64,000 nt of DNA from Pseudomonas graminis (lineage in GTDB: Bacteria; Pseudomonadota; Gammaproteobacteria; Pseudomonadales; Pseudomonadaceae). The stretch spans positions 62,001 through 126,000 of the forward strand of contig NZ_MTSB01000014.1 in assembly GCF_002093745.1 (NCBI RefSeq), given 5' to 3'. The position numbers and the translations under genes are program-made. This document shows positions 28,827 to 38,071 of this stretch, piece after piece (the stretch's first letter is position 1; the number at the start of each line of letters is the position of its first letter). The notes under the pieces are model-generated. The model ran no database searches and was not told where the DNA came from. It saw only the letters and a program-made list of their open reading frames with translations.

Positions 28827-29194
28827 GATCCGGCCCCGGTAACCGGGCCACGCAACTTCAGCGTGCTGAACTGCGCCTTGCGCTGATGCTCGCTCAGCAG
28901 CAGATCAAGGCGAAACAGCCTGGGTTGTCCGTTTGCGCCTGACAACTGACGAATGTCCAGCGTCCAGTCAATGCCGGACAGTGTTCCCTGACGCGTCCCG
29001 TTTTCGAGCGGCCCCGTGCTTTCCTGATCCATGAGGGTGCGGGCAGCGTGACTGAGGCGGTCACTGCGTGACACCTGCTGCAGCGAGCGCGCACTTTGAC
29101 CAAACGCCACCAGCAAAACACCGCTGCAGACCGCCATGACGGTCAATGCAGCCAGCATCTCCAGCAGGGTGAACCCTGACTGCGATGTTTTCAT
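28823..29194 (-). CDS. gspI: Type II secretion minor pseudopilin GspI
   Basis: A 123-residue pseudopilin with prepilin motif KTSQSG|FTLLEMLAALTVMAV (Glu +5). Length fits GspI. Its ATG shares one base with the gspH stop (TAATG), and its stop overlaps gspJ, so translation is coupled on both sides. Confidence 0.88.
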   Translation of the reverse strand: MKTSQSGFTLLEMLAALTVMAVCSGVLLVAFGQSARSLQQVSRSDRLSHAARTLMDQESTGPLENGTRQGTLSGIDWTLDIRQLSGANGQPRLFRLDLLLSEHQRKAQFSTLKLRGPVTGAGS

Positions 29195-29628
29195 TAAAGC
29201 GACCGAACCTGAACGCTACCGGTCAGCCAACCAATGTCGATACGCCAGCGTCGGTCACCGTCGGCGACCAGTACGTTGCCGCCACTGGACCCCCCGTCCG
29301 GGTAGAACTCGACGGAAGAGCCCAGGTCCGACGCCGTCTGCATCGTTACGTGCAGATTTTGCGGCCAGTGCATTTCGCGCTTGCCAGGTGCTTTGAACGT
29401 CGCCTTGCGCAGATTGAACTCGGTTCGCGCCGGCTGCCCGGTCACAATGGCGCGCACCCGTGTCGCCCTCAGTGCCTCAACCATGTCACCCACCGCGCGG
29501 CGCTCGCTGGCCGTACTCAAACCCTGTTGCAGACCGAAACCCACCAGACCGACGGCGATGCTCATCAACACCAGCACCACCAGCATTTCCATGAGGGTAA
29601 AACCCCGGCTTGCAACAGACGTTTTCAT
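29194..29628 (-). CDS. gspH: Type II secretion minor pseudopilin GspH
   Basis: A 144-residue pseudopilin. Prepilin cleavage motif SVASRG|FTLMEMLVVLVLMS with Glu +5, then a GspH-type domain (WRIDIGWLTGSVQV at the end). It begins eight bases after gspG. Confidence 0.9.
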   Translation of the reverse strand: MKTSVASRGFTLMEMLVVLVLMSIAVGLVGFGLQQGLSTASERRAVGDMVEALRATRVRAIVTGQPARTEFNLRKATFKAPGKREMHWPQNLHVTMQTASDLGSSVEFYPDGGSSGGNVLVADGDRRWRIDIGWLTGSVQVRSL

Positions 29629-29636
29629 ACCGGTCG

Positions 29637-30068
29637 TTACTCCCAGTTACCCAGGTCGGCGCTATAGCCTTCACCGCCCGGCTGACCGTCCTGACCATAG
29701 AAAATCAGGTCGAAGCTGCCGTGCTGGCCAGGGAAGCGATAGCCGAACGCATGCCCGAACGGATCCTTGAGGTCCGAAGGCTTGGCATAAGGACCATTCC
29801 AGTTGGAGGCATTGCCCGGCTTTTCTGTCAGCTGCTGCAAGGTCTTGGGCGGCGAGCCGACATCCAGCGCGTAGCTTTCGATCTTCATGCCCAGGCTTGC
29901 CAACTGGGCCTTGCCCGCGCCGTACTTGCCCTTGTCGACGTTGCCGCCCACTTGCCGCACGACGATGGTCGCCACGATGCCCAGCAGGACAATGACCGCC
30001 AGCATTTCCAGCAAGGTGAAGCCGCCCTGACGGCGTGCGGGTTTGAAGCGTATGCGGCTAAAGCTCAT
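29637..30068 (-). CDS. gspG: Type II secretion major pseudopilin GspG
   Basis: A 143-residue major pseudopilin. Prepilin motif RRQGG|FTLLEMLAVIVLLG with Glu +5; the C-terminal part has the GspG features DPFGHAFGYRFPG and YGQDGQPGGEGYSADLGNW, including the calcium-binding Asp-rich loop. It forms the pseudopilus shaft. GAGGAA precedes the ATG. Confidence 0.95.
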   Translation of the reverse strand: MSFSRIRFKPARRQGGFTLLEMLAVIVLLGIVATIVVRQVGGNVDKGKYGAGKAQLASLGMKIESYALDVGSPPKTLQQLTEKPGNASNWNGPYAKPSDLKDPFGHAFGYRFPGQHGSFDLIFYGQDGQPGGEGYSADLGNWE

Positions 30069-30092
30069 CGGGATGGTTCCTCATTCATGAAT

Positions 30093-31295
30093 TCAGATAT
30101 TGCTGGTCAGGCTCATCAGCGGCAGCATGATGGCAAGCATGATCACCGCGACCATGCCCGCCATCACCACGGTCAACGCCGGGACCAGCGCCGCCAGCAT
30201 CCGGTCGATGCCCCGTTTGGCCTCGACGTCAAAAACGTCGGCGACCTTGAGCAACATGGTGTCCAGTTCGCCAGCCTGTTCGCCGACCTCGATCATTTGC
30301 AGAGCCAGGTCCGGCAACAGGGGTTGCGCGCCGAACGCACTGGCCAGCGTTCCACCGCCCTTGACCGATTCGGCTGCCTGCTCGACCTGTGCCTGCAAGG
30401 CACGGTTGGTGCAGACCTGGCGAGCGATCACCAACGCCTGAAGCAGCGCCACGCCATTGGTCAAAAGAGTGCCTAGCGTCCGGGTCAGGCGTGCAGCTTC
30501 GATACGCTGCAACAACGGGCCTATCACCCGAATACCCAGCAAGCGACGGTCGTGGCGTTCGCGGCGTTGCGGGTCGCGCATGCGGATCGCCGTGCCCCAT
30601 ATCAGCGCAATCAGCCCCGCCAGCACCGCCAGACCGTAGCTGCCGAGAAACTGTCCGAGGTCGAGAATGACCTTGGTGATCAACGGGATCGGCACCCCGA
30701 GGTCCTTGAAAATCGGTACGAATTGCGGCACCACATAAGCCAGCAGCAAGGCCAGTGAGCCCAGCACACCGACGACCAGAAACGCCGGGTAGATCAGCGC
30801 GTTGATCACTTCGCCACGCAACAACTGGCTACGCTCCAGGTAATCGCTCAACTGACGCAGCGTGCTTTCCAGCGCACCACCGGCTTCACCGGCGCGCACC
30901 ATGCTTATATAGAGGGGCGAAAACTGGCTGCCCTCTTCTTCCAGCGCAACAGACAACGGCTTACCGGCCTTGACCTGCTCACGAATGCGCTCGATCAACG
31001 CCCTGGTCTGAGGTTGTCCGGGCTGTTTGAGCAGAATTCCGAGGGATCGTTCCAGAGGCTGCCCTGCCCCCAGCAAGGTCGCGAGCTGCTGAGTGAAGCT
31101 GACCAGCGCTGCGCCGTTCAGCAAGCCACTGCCCAACGCACGGCGCAGCCCGCCGAGACCGGCGGTATCGACCTGCAACACCATCAAACCGCGTTTTTGC
31201 AGGGCCGCAATGGCGGCCTCCTGATCCCGAGCCTCCAGCGTGCCATTCTGCGGCGCGCCCTGGGTGTCGAGCGCGCGGTATTTGAACAGGCTCAT
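30093..31295 (-). CDS. gspF: Type II secretion inner-membrane platform protein GspF
   Basis: A 400-residue polytopic protein with two GspF domains. Three membrane segments are seen, near residues 168-195, 218-238 and 370-392. The signatures LATLLGAGQPLERSL and LTRTLGTLLTNGVALLQAL mark the repeats. It begins with an ATGA overlap with gspE. Confidence 0.95.
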   Translation of the reverse strand: MSLFKYRALDTQGAPQNGTLEARDQEAAIAALQKRGLMVLQVDTAGLGGLRRALGSGLLNGAALVSFTQQLATLLGAGQPLERSLGILLKQPGQPQTRALIERIREQVKAGKPLSVALEEEGSQFSPLYISMVRAGEAGGALESTLRQLSDYLERSQLLRGEVINALIYPAFLVVGVLGSLALLLAYVVPQFVPIFKDLGVPIPLITKVILDLGQFLGSYGLAVLAGLIALIWGTAIRMRDPQRRERHDRRLLGIRVIGPLLQRIEAARLTRTLGTLLTNGVALLQALVIARQVCTNRALQAQVEQAAESVKGGGTLASAFGAQPLLPDLALQMIEVGEQAGELDTMLLKVADVFDVEAKRGIDRMLAALVPALTVVMAGMVAVIMLAIMLPLMSLTSNI

Positions 31296-33049
31296 GTGCC
31301 ATCACCGCGGGTGACGCGCAACACTTCTTCCAGCGAGGTGACGCCGGCCACGGCCTGACGCAAGCCCTCTTCGTGCAGGGTGCGCAACCCGCCACGGCGG
31401 GCAGCCTCTTCCAGCGTCGATGCGTCGGCGTGACGCATCAACAGGCTGCGCAGCTCTTCGTTCATGACCAGCAATTCGGTGATCGCACTGCGCCCGCGAT
31501 AACCGCCGCCTGGCGCGTCGGCGCGCGGGCGATACAGACGAATCGGGCGTTCGTCGGTGAAACGTTCCAGCCCGTGCTCGGCAATCAGCTCCGGCGGCGC
31601 ATCAAAGGCTTCGCGCGTGGCCGGGTCCAGACGTCGCACCAGGCGCTGGGCCAGAATGCCGTTGACCGTCGAGGCGATCAAATAGCTCTCGACGCCCATG
31701 TCGAGCAACCGGGTGATACTCGCCGCCGCGCTGTTGGTGTGCAGGGTCGACAGCACCAAGTGACCGGTCAGCGAAGACTGGATAGCGATGCGGCAGGTTT
31801 CGAGGTCGCGCATCTCACCGATCATGATGACGTCCGGGTCCTGACGCACAATGGAGCGTAGCGCGCCGGCGAAGTCCAGACCGATGGAGGGTTTGACCTG
31901 AATCTGGTTGATGCCTTCGAGCTGGTACTCCACCGGGTCTTCTACGGTGATGATCTTGCGCTCGGCGGTGTTGAGCCGCGACAACGCCGTATAAAGGGTG
32001 GTGGTCTTGCCGGAGCCGGTCGGCCCGGTGACCAGCAGGATGCCATGCGGCCGTTCCAGCACATCGAGAAATTCGTCCAGGCGCTCGCCATCGAAACCCA
32101 GGCTGGGGAAGTCGAAATTAATGGTTTGCCGGTCCAGCAAACGCATCACAACCGATTCGCCGAAACTGGTGGGGACGGTGGACACCCGCAGGTCAAGTTC
32201 CTTGCCCTGAATACGCAGCATGATCCGGCCATCCTGAGGCAGACGCCGCTCGGCGATGTCCAGGCGGGCCATGATTTTTACCCGGGAAATGACCGCCGCC
32301 GAGGAACTGGACGGAGGCGCTTCGGCTTCGTGCAGCACGCCGTCGATGCGATAACGCACCTTTAACTGGCTCTCGAACGGCTCGATGTGAATGTCCGACG
32401 CACGCTGCTCGACCGCGCGCTGCAGGATCAGGTTGACCAGACGAATGACCGGTGCTTCGGAGGCCAGGTCCTTGAGGTGCTCGATGTCTTCCAGCGAGCC
32501 GCCTTCATCGTCGAGGTTCTCGATCAAAGTGCCCATCGCCGAGCGGCCCTGCCCGTAATAACGTTCGATGAGGGTTTCCACTTCATTGCGCGGCCCCACG
32601 GACATCCGCACCGGCACCTCGCAGGCATAGGCAATGGCCTGAAACGGATACAGCGTGCCGGGATTGGCGCCCAGCACTTGAAGGCCCTGATCGCTCCAGC
32701 CTACCGGCACCACCTGGTAGTGGCGCATGAAGCGTTCGGTCAGCGGCGGCAGCGGGTCCAGCATGGGAGGTACGCCATCGGCCAGCAGCAGCGGAGCGTT
32801 CAATAAAGCCGCCCAGGCGCGCGCCAGCTCGAATTCCGACACCAGCCCCAGCCGGGTCAACAGGCCGAGCAACTCGGTACCTTCGGACTCCTGTTGCAAA
32901 CGATGCGCCCGTTCCAGATCGACCGCTTTCAGACCGGCGTTTTCGACCAGCCAGGCGCAAACCTGCTCGGCATCCGGGAGAGCGACTCGGGCTATATCAA
33001 CGGGAACTGGCGACATGAATGAGGGCATTTTGCTACTTCGGAGGGGCAT
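31292..33049 (-). CDS. gspE: Type II secretion ATPase GspE
   Basis: A 585-residue hexameric ATPase that drives pseudopilus assembly. It has an N-terminal GspE domain (about 20-150), Walker A GPTGSGKTTTLY, the Asp box ITVEDPVEYQLEGINQ, and Walker B/His box (IMIGEMRDLET, LSTLHTNSAA). The four-cysteine zinc motif usually found before the C-terminal end is absent: the equivalent stretch reads RRLDPATREAFDAPPEL and later LYRPRADAPGGGYRGRS. The start at 33049 has GGAGAG nine bases upstream; in-frame ATGs at 33028 and 33016 are alternatives. First gene of the T2SS operon. Confidence 0.94.
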   Translation of the reverse strand: MPLRSSKMPSFMSPVPVDIARVALPDAEQVCAWLVENAGLKAVDLERAHRLQQESEGTELLGLLTRLGLVSEFELARAWAALLNAPLLLADGVPPMLDPLPPLTERFMRHYQVVPVGWSDQGLQVLGANPGTLYPFQAIAYACEVPVRMSVGPRNEVETLIERYYGQGRSAMGTLIENLDDEGGSLEDIEHLKDLASEAPVIRLVNLILQRAVEQRASDIHIEPFESQLKVRYRIDGVLHEAEAPPSSSSAAVISRVKIMARLDIAERRLPQDGRIMLRIQGKELDLRVSTVPTSFGESVVMRLLDRQTINFDFPSLGFDGERLDEFLDVLERPHGILLVTGPTGSGKTTTLYTALSRLNTAERKIITVEDPVEYQLEGINQIQVKPSIGLDFAGALRSIVRQDPDVIMIGEMRDLETCRIAIQSSLTGHLVLSTLHTNSAAASITRLLDMGVESYLIASTVNGILAQRLVRRLDPATREAFDAPPELIAEHGLERFTDERPIRLYRPRADAPGGGYRGRSAITELLVMNEELRSLLMRHADASTLEEAARRGGLRTLHEEGLRQAVAGVTSLEEVLRVTRGDGT

Positions 33050-33099
33050 GTTACAGCACTCTCCGCGAGGAAAGCGCTGCGTTCAAAGGCATCAAACGA

Positions 33100-33321
33100 T
33101 CAGTTTGACTGCTTTTGAGGGGTTGCGTTCTGCGGGCGACCGCCTTTTGTCGTCTCGGTCTTTTGTTTTTGCGCCGCTTTGGCGTCCTGGGTCTGGGTCA
33201 TGACGGTCGAATCGGTGGCACCGGAAGTGGCGTCTGCGTCCGTTGCCTCTTCCGCCAGTGCGGCGCCACTCAGGGCCAGACCTAATACTACAGCTGCACT
33301 CATCACAGAAAACTTCATCAT
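33100..33321 (-). CDS. Small secreted/periplasmic hypothetical protein
   Basis: A 73-residue protein: signal peptide MMKFSVMSAAVVLGLALSGAALA, then a short mature part rich in Thr, Asp, Ala and Lys, ending with several Gln and Lys residues. It has no Cys and no recognised domain. GGAG sits six bases before the ATG at 33321. It lies 51 bases upstream of gspE on the same strand, so it could lead the T2SS transcript. Function unknown. Confidence 0.65.
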   Translation of the reverse strand: MMKFSVMSAAVVLGLALSGAALAEEATDADATSGATDSTVMTQTQDAKAAQKQKTETTKGGRPQNATPQKQSN

Positions 33322-33810
33322 GGTAACTCCTCGGGAAAAACAAGTGAACACTGCACTACGCAGGGTCCGTATAAAGACCGGGCAAGAATGAACGCACAGC
33401 ACACATCTCAACTTGCGAGCTGTCTTTCTTCGTCCTGAAAAATCTTAAACCCATCGACCAGTAGGTTTAAGAAGAGTTCCTCAATTGTAAAGAAAAAAGA
33501 CAAAAATAAAGAAAAATACGCTTTTGTTTGACATTTATGGCTTGTTTTAGACTTAATTGTAACCGTTCACACACCCGAGGCGCTGTTAAGTAACATCAAA
33601 ATAGTGGCACCTCAGAGACAGCAAAACATAATAAATTAAAATAAATCGCTAACTAAATTGCCGTTAATCGCCGCCACTAAACAGTGGAAAAGCGCGAAGA
33701 CGGGCAACGATTGTCTCCAGAATTATTTAACGCCGATGGCAAGTTATAACGCTTTAAACCGGCGCGAAAGCGCGGGCGTACAGTTAATCTAAACGCAGTT
33801 GGAGAGCAGC
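33322..33810. promoter_or_regulatory. 489-bp AT-rich divergent region upstream of the GH3 glucosidase
   Basis: A strongly AT-rich gap between the small secreted protein gene and the glucosidase gene. A possible sigma-70 promoter on the plus strand is TTGACA at 33528-33533 with CTTAAT at 33552-33557 (18-base spacing). That would give an mRNA leader of about 250 bases. No ORF or clear terminator is seen. GGAGAG before 33811 is the ribosome site. Confidence 0.4.
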
Positions 33811-36552
33811 ATGAACAAACGAAAGATGATAGGCGCGCACTCGGCCCTCGCCTTGTTGGCCCTGGCCGTTTCGCAGGTATACGCCGCTGACGCGACCGTG
33901 CAGCAGGGACGTGAAGATCGCGCCGAAAAAGCCGCGCAAAAGACCCTGGCCAAAATGACCATGGAAGAAAAGCTGGCCTACATCGGCGGCACTGGCGGCT
34001 GGGACGTCAAACCGCTGAACAACTACGGCGTTCCACAGATTCACGGCGCTGACGGCGGCGTCGGTGTGCGCTACACCAGCGAAGGCAACGATCAGGGCGT
34101 GGTCTACCCGTCCGGCCCTAACCTGGCAGCCACCTGGAACCCGCGTCGCGCCATCGACCTGGGCCGCGCGCTGGGCTATGACACGGCCACCGGCGGCTAC
34201 CAGTTCATCACGGGTCCGGGTGTCAACCTGTACCGCATGCCGTACGGCGGCCGTGCATTCGAATACCTCTCCGGTGAAGACCCGTTCCTCGGCGCCAGCC
34301 TGGCACCGGGCGTCATCAACGGTATCCAGTCTCGCGGTGTATGGGCCAACGCCAAGCACTACGCGGCCAATGACCAGGAAAGCAACCGCTTCAACCTGGA
34401 CCAGAAGATGAGCGAACGCGTCCTGCGCGAAATGTCGCTGCCTGCGTTCGAATCGTCGTCGAAAAACGGCAACGTTGCGATGATGATGTGCGCCTTCCAG
34501 AAAGTGAACGGCGAGTTCGCTTGCGAAAGCGAGCACCTGATCGCGCAAATCCTGAAGAAGGAATGGGGCTACAAAGGCTTCGTGCAGAGCGACTACAACG
34601 CTGTGGTTCACGGCTTCAATGCCGCCCGCGCCGGTACCGATCTGGACATGATGGGCTACCAGATGAACAGCTCCGTGCTGAAACCTCATCTGGACGCCGG
34701 CGACCTGAGTGCTGCGACCATCGACGACAAGGTCCGCCGCATCCTCAAGCAGATCTACCTGTACAAGTTCGACAGCAAGGCTCCGCTGACCACCCACAAC
34801 ATGAACAGCTCGACCAGCAACAAGGTTGCTCTGAACGCTGCGCGTGAAGGTATCGTGCTGCTGAAGAACCAGGGCAACCTGCTGCCGCTGGACAAGCAGA
34901 AAGTCAAGAAAATCGCTGTTGTCGGCACCTTGGCCAAGTACGCGCCACCGACCGGCTTCGGCAGCGCCAACGTCATGGCCAGCCATTACGTCAGCGAACT
35001 GAGCGGCCTGCAGCAAATGGCCCCTAACGCCAAGGTCGAGTTCATCGACGGCCTGTCGCTGGACCCGAGCACAAGTGCCTGGACCACCACCGACACCGCT
35101 GGCAACGACGTTCAGGGCATGAAAGTCGAGTACTTCAGCAACACCAACTGGTCCGGTGATGCAGCCGTCACCCGCACCGAGAAGCACGTTGACCTGGACT
35201 GGGCCAACGACAAGAACCTGCCGTTCGCAAGCAACACGTCGTCGTCCGATCCGTACACCAGCAAAGGTTCGACCGCTGGCGAGCTGAATGGCGATACGTC
35301 TTCGACCTCGATTCGCTACACCGGCAAGATCACCCCGACCCAGAGCGGCGAGCAAGTGTTCAAGGTTCGCGCCGACGGTGCCGTGCGCCTGTGGGTTAAT
35401 GGCAAGAAAATCATCGACAACGGTGACGGCAAGCCACTGCCGGGCAACAGCATTCCGCCGACCATCCCGGAGTTCGCCAAGATCAACCTGGAAGCTGGCC
35501 AGTCGTATGACGTGAAGCTTGAATATTCGCGCCGTGCCGGCTACCTGTCGACCATGGGCGGCCTGGTGGGCGTACAGCTGAGCTCGGCTTCGCTGAACGC
35601 GCCGCAAGACCTGTCCGGCTATGACGCGGTCGTGGTTGCAGTGGGTAACAGCAGCGAATACGAAGGTGAAGGTTTCGACCACAGCTTCGATCTGCCCGAG
35701 TTCCAGAACGAACTGATCCAGTACATCGCCAAGGTCAACCCGAACACCGTGGTGACCATGTATGGCGGTACCGGCCTGAAGATGAGCGACTGGATCGAAC
35801 AGGTTCCGGTAGCCCTGCACGCCTTCTACCCGGGTCAGAACGGTGGTCAGGCGCTGGCCGAGATTCTGTTCGGCAAGGTCAACCCGTCGGGCAAGCTGCC
35901 GATCAGTATCGAACGCAACATCGAAGACAACCCTGTCTACGCGTCTTTCCCGAAATTCGACAACCAGAACACGCTGACCGACATGGATTACAAAGGTGAC
36001 CTGATGCTGGGTTATCGCGGTTACGAGAAGAAAGGCATCAAGCCTCTCTACCCGTTCGGTTACGGCCTGTCGTACACCACCTTCGGTTACAGCAACATCA
36101 AAGTGACGCCAGGTGTCGCAGTGGGCAACACGCCGATCAAGGTGTCGTTCGACCTGACCAACACCGGCAAGGTCGGCGGTTCGGAAGTCGCGCAGCTGTA
36201 CGTTGGCCAGCAGAACCCGAAAGTCGAGCGTCCGATCAAGGAACTCAAAGGCTACAAGAAGGTGTTCCTCAAGCCGGGTGAAAGCAAGCGTGTGACCATC
36301 GAGCTGAATGATCGCTCGCTGGCCTACTTCGACGAGAAGAGCAAGCAGTGGGTGGTCGATGCCGACACCTTCAACATCTCGCTCGGTGCCTCGTCGCAGG
36401 ACGTTCGCCTGAACGCCAAGCTGGTCAACTCGTTCCGCCAGGAACTGTCGACCACCACCAGCAACCCGCTGCCACGTTCGGCATTGAACTCGGTTCTGGT
36501 CGAGAAGCCACCGGTCAAGACCGGCGGTGTGTTCAAGCAGACCGTCGAGTAA
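33811..36552 (+). CDS. bglX: Secreted GH3 beta-glucosidase with PA14 insert
   Basis: A 913-residue glycoside hydrolase with a Sec signal (hydrophobic core ALALLALAVSQVYA). The GH3 N-terminal barrel carries the nucleophile in KGFVQSDYNAVVHGF. The GH3 C-terminal sandwich is interrupted at about residues 430-590 by a PA14 carbohydrate-binding domain (MKVEYFSNTNWSGD ... VFKVRADGAVRLWVNGKKI). A fibronectin III-like domain ends the protein (GGSEVAQLYVGQ). It cleaves terminal beta-glucosides. It is next to the T2SS cluster and could be exported by it, but this is inferred from position only. The symbol is given by family similarity. Confidence 0.88.
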   Translation: MNKRKMIGAHSALALLALAVSQVYAADATVQQGREDRAEKAAQKTLAKMTMEEKLAYIGGTGGWDVKPLNNYGVPQIHGADGGVGVRYTSEGNDQGVVYPSGPNLAATWNPRRAIDLGRALGYDTATGGYQFITGPGVNLYRMPYGGRAFEYLSGEDPFLGASLAPGVINGIQSRGVWANAKHYAANDQESNRFNLDQKMSERVLREMSLPAFESSSKNGNVAMMMCAFQKVNGEFACESEHLIAQILKKEWGYKGFVQSDYNAVVHGFNAARAGTDLDMMGYQMNSSVLKPHLDAGDLSAATIDDKVRRILKQIYLYKFDSKAPLTTHNMNSSTSNKVALNAAREGIVLLKNQGNLLPLDKQKVKKIAVVGTLAKYAPPTGFGSANVMASHYVSELSGLQQMAPNAKVEFIDGLSLDPSTSAWTTTDTAGNDVQGMKVEYFSNTNWSGDAAVTRTEKHVDLDWANDKNLPFASNTSSSDPYTSKGSTAGELNGDTSSTSIRYTGKITPTQSGEQVFKVRADGAVRLWVNGKKIIDNGDGKPLPGNSIPPTIPEFAKINLEAGQSYDVKLEYSRRAGYLSTMGGLVGVQLSSASLNAPQDLSGYDAVVVAVGNSSEYEGEGFDHSFDLPEFQNELIQYIAKVNPNTVVTMYGGTGLKMSDWIEQVPVALHAFYPGQNGGQALAEILFGKVNPSGKLPISIERNIEDNPVYASFPKFDNQNTLTDMDYKGDLMLGYRGYEKKGIKPLYPFGYGLSYTTFGYSNIKVTPGVAVGNTPIKVSFDLTNTGKVGGSEVAQLYVGQQNPKVERPIKELKGYKKVFLKPGESKRVTIELNDRSLAYFDEKSKQWVVDADTFNISLGASSQDVRLNAKLVNSFRQELSTTTSNPLPRSALNSVLVEKPPVKTGGVFKQTVE

Positions 36553-36591
36553 GCATCACGCGGACTGACTGAACAACGGACGAACAAAGGC

Positions 36592-37236
36592 TCAGGGACG
36601 AGCCCTTACCGCTGCATCGACCTGCGCAATGTAGGCATCGAAACACTCGACCAGATCCAACTGATCGGGAAAGCGTAACCACTGAATCTGCAAGCCGTCC
36701 ATCATGGCCAGAATCTGCTGGATCACCTTCGACAAATCCACGTCTTTACGCACTTCCCCCCGCTCTGCCAATTCCGAAAACTGACGCAGCAAGTGCGCGT
36801 GAATACGCGCGTAGCGGGTCTGGAACCATTCGTAGGCAGGCTGATTTTCCAGCAGGCTTTCGGCATTCAGAATCGAAAAGGCACGCACGACACCCGGTGC
36901 GGTGGCGTTGGAACGATTGATGGCCCGTAACCCGTTGAGCAGGCCGGTCAATGTGTTATCCGTGCGGACTTCGGCGGCAATTCGACCGTTGACCTGATCG
37001 CGGCGCTCCAACACGCCCATCAACAACGAGATCTTGCTCGGAAAGTGGTGCAACAATCCGGCGACGGAAATGCCGACGATGGCGGCGACCTTGGCAACAG
37101 ACGCCCCGGTATAACCCTCAAGGGAAAACACCTGCAAGGCTGCATCCAGCAATTCTTCGCGACGCTTCTCGCCCTTGGGCGCACGACGCTGTCGGATGAC
37201 TACAGCTCCCGTTTCCGTGGGTTCATGCCGGGTCAT
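36592..37236 (-). CDS. TetR/AcrR-family transcriptional regulator
   Basis: A 214-residue repressor-type regulator. The N-terminal helix-turn-helix runs from RREELLDAALQVFSLEGYTG to VAKVAAIVGISVAGLLHHFPSK (about residues 24-67). The C-terminal ligand-binding part is all-helical. AAGGAGCC precedes the ATG. It is convergent with the GH3 glucosidase gene, so it may or may not control it; a role in sugar-polymer sensing is possible but unproven. Confidence 0.88.
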   Translation of the reverse strand: MTRHEPTETGAVVIRQRRAPKGEKRREELLDAALQVFSLEGYTGASVAKVAAIVGISVAGLLHHFPSKISLLMGVLERRDQVNGRIAAEVRTDNTLTGLLNGLRAINRSNATAPGVVRAFSILNAESLLENQPAYEWFQTRYARIHAHLLRQFSELAERGEVRKDVDLSKVIQQILAMMDGLQIQWLRFPDQLDLVECFDAYIAQVDAAVRARP

Positions 37237-37427
37237 ATCAGGCTCCTTCTTGAACAGCCGCGTACCCTAACCATTCAGACCGCCTCTGGCAACGCTAATG
37301 AAGCGCGATTGTTGGACAATTTTTCGGCGTATTACAGTAGCGCTGGCGCAGAATTGCAAGCAGGTGCCGCCAAGCCTCCAACACCACTGGTCGCCTGGCC
37401 CGCAAGCCTTCATGGGGATATCGACCG

Positions 37428-37967
37428 TCAGATCGTATCGGACGGCACGCTGCAAGAACCATCGCCCAGCGTCCTCTGCATCAAAACCGTGTCCACCCAG
37501 CGACCATGCTTGAAGCCGACCGACTCAAAGACCCCAACCCGCCGAAAGCCCATACGCTCGTGCAAACGCAGCGATGCAATGTTTTCGCTATTACCGATCA
37601 CCGCGATCATCTGCCGCCAGCCGCCCTGCTCGCAGCGCTCGATCAACGCGCTCAGCAGTGTCTGCCCGATGCCCAGCCCGCCCATGCCATTGCGGACGTA
37701 CACGGAATCTTCCACAGTAAAACGATAAGCCGGACGCGGGCGATACGGTGTGACGTAGCCATAACCCACCACCTCCCCGGCACGCTCCGCGACCAGATAA
37801 GGCAGGCCTTTGGCAAGCACGTGCGCACGACGCTGCAACAGTTCGGCGAGGCTGGGTGGCGCCAGCTCGAAGCTGGAAATCCCGTGCAGCACATGGTCGG
37901 CGTAAATGGCATGGACAGTACGCATGTCATCGTCGCGGGCATCGCGCAGGATAAAAGTCGGGGGCAT
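37428..37967 (-). CDS. GNAT N-acetyltransferase (phosphinothricin acetyltransferase-like)
   Basis: A 179-residue acetyltransferase. It resembles the Pat/Bar group: DARDDDMRTVHAIYADHVLHG, SFELAPPS, the acetyl-CoA loop GMGGLGIGQTLLSALIERCEQ (about residues 94-114) and AVIGNSENIASLRLHERMGF. Enzymes of this group acetylate phosphinothricin, methionine sulfoximine or similar amino acids. It diverges from a LysR gene 104 bases away, a common pairing that suggests LysR control. Confidence 0.87.
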   Translation of the reverse strand: MPPTFILRDARDDDMRTVHAIYADHVLHGISSFELAPPSLAELLQRRAHVLAKGLPYLVAERAGEVVGYGYVTPYRPRPAYRFTVEDSVYVRNGMGGLGIGQTLLSALIERCEQGGWRQMIAVIGNSENIASLRLHERMGFRRVGVFESVGFKHGRWVDTVLMQRTLGDGSCSVPSDTI

Positions 37968-38071
37968 GGCAGGCTCTCGTGCAGGTCTCGGTGAATAGAC
38001 ATAATGATGCCGTTCGCCCTGACATTAAAAAAGCTATGATTTGTCATTCACAGCATAAGAAATACTTTGCC

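Noticed and set aside
33784..35820. A 678-codon open frame antisense to the GH3 glucosidase gene
   Set aside because: It is a product of GC-rich third-position codon bias; the sense strand carries clear GH3, PA14 and FnIII domains and the antisense protein has no recognisable fold.
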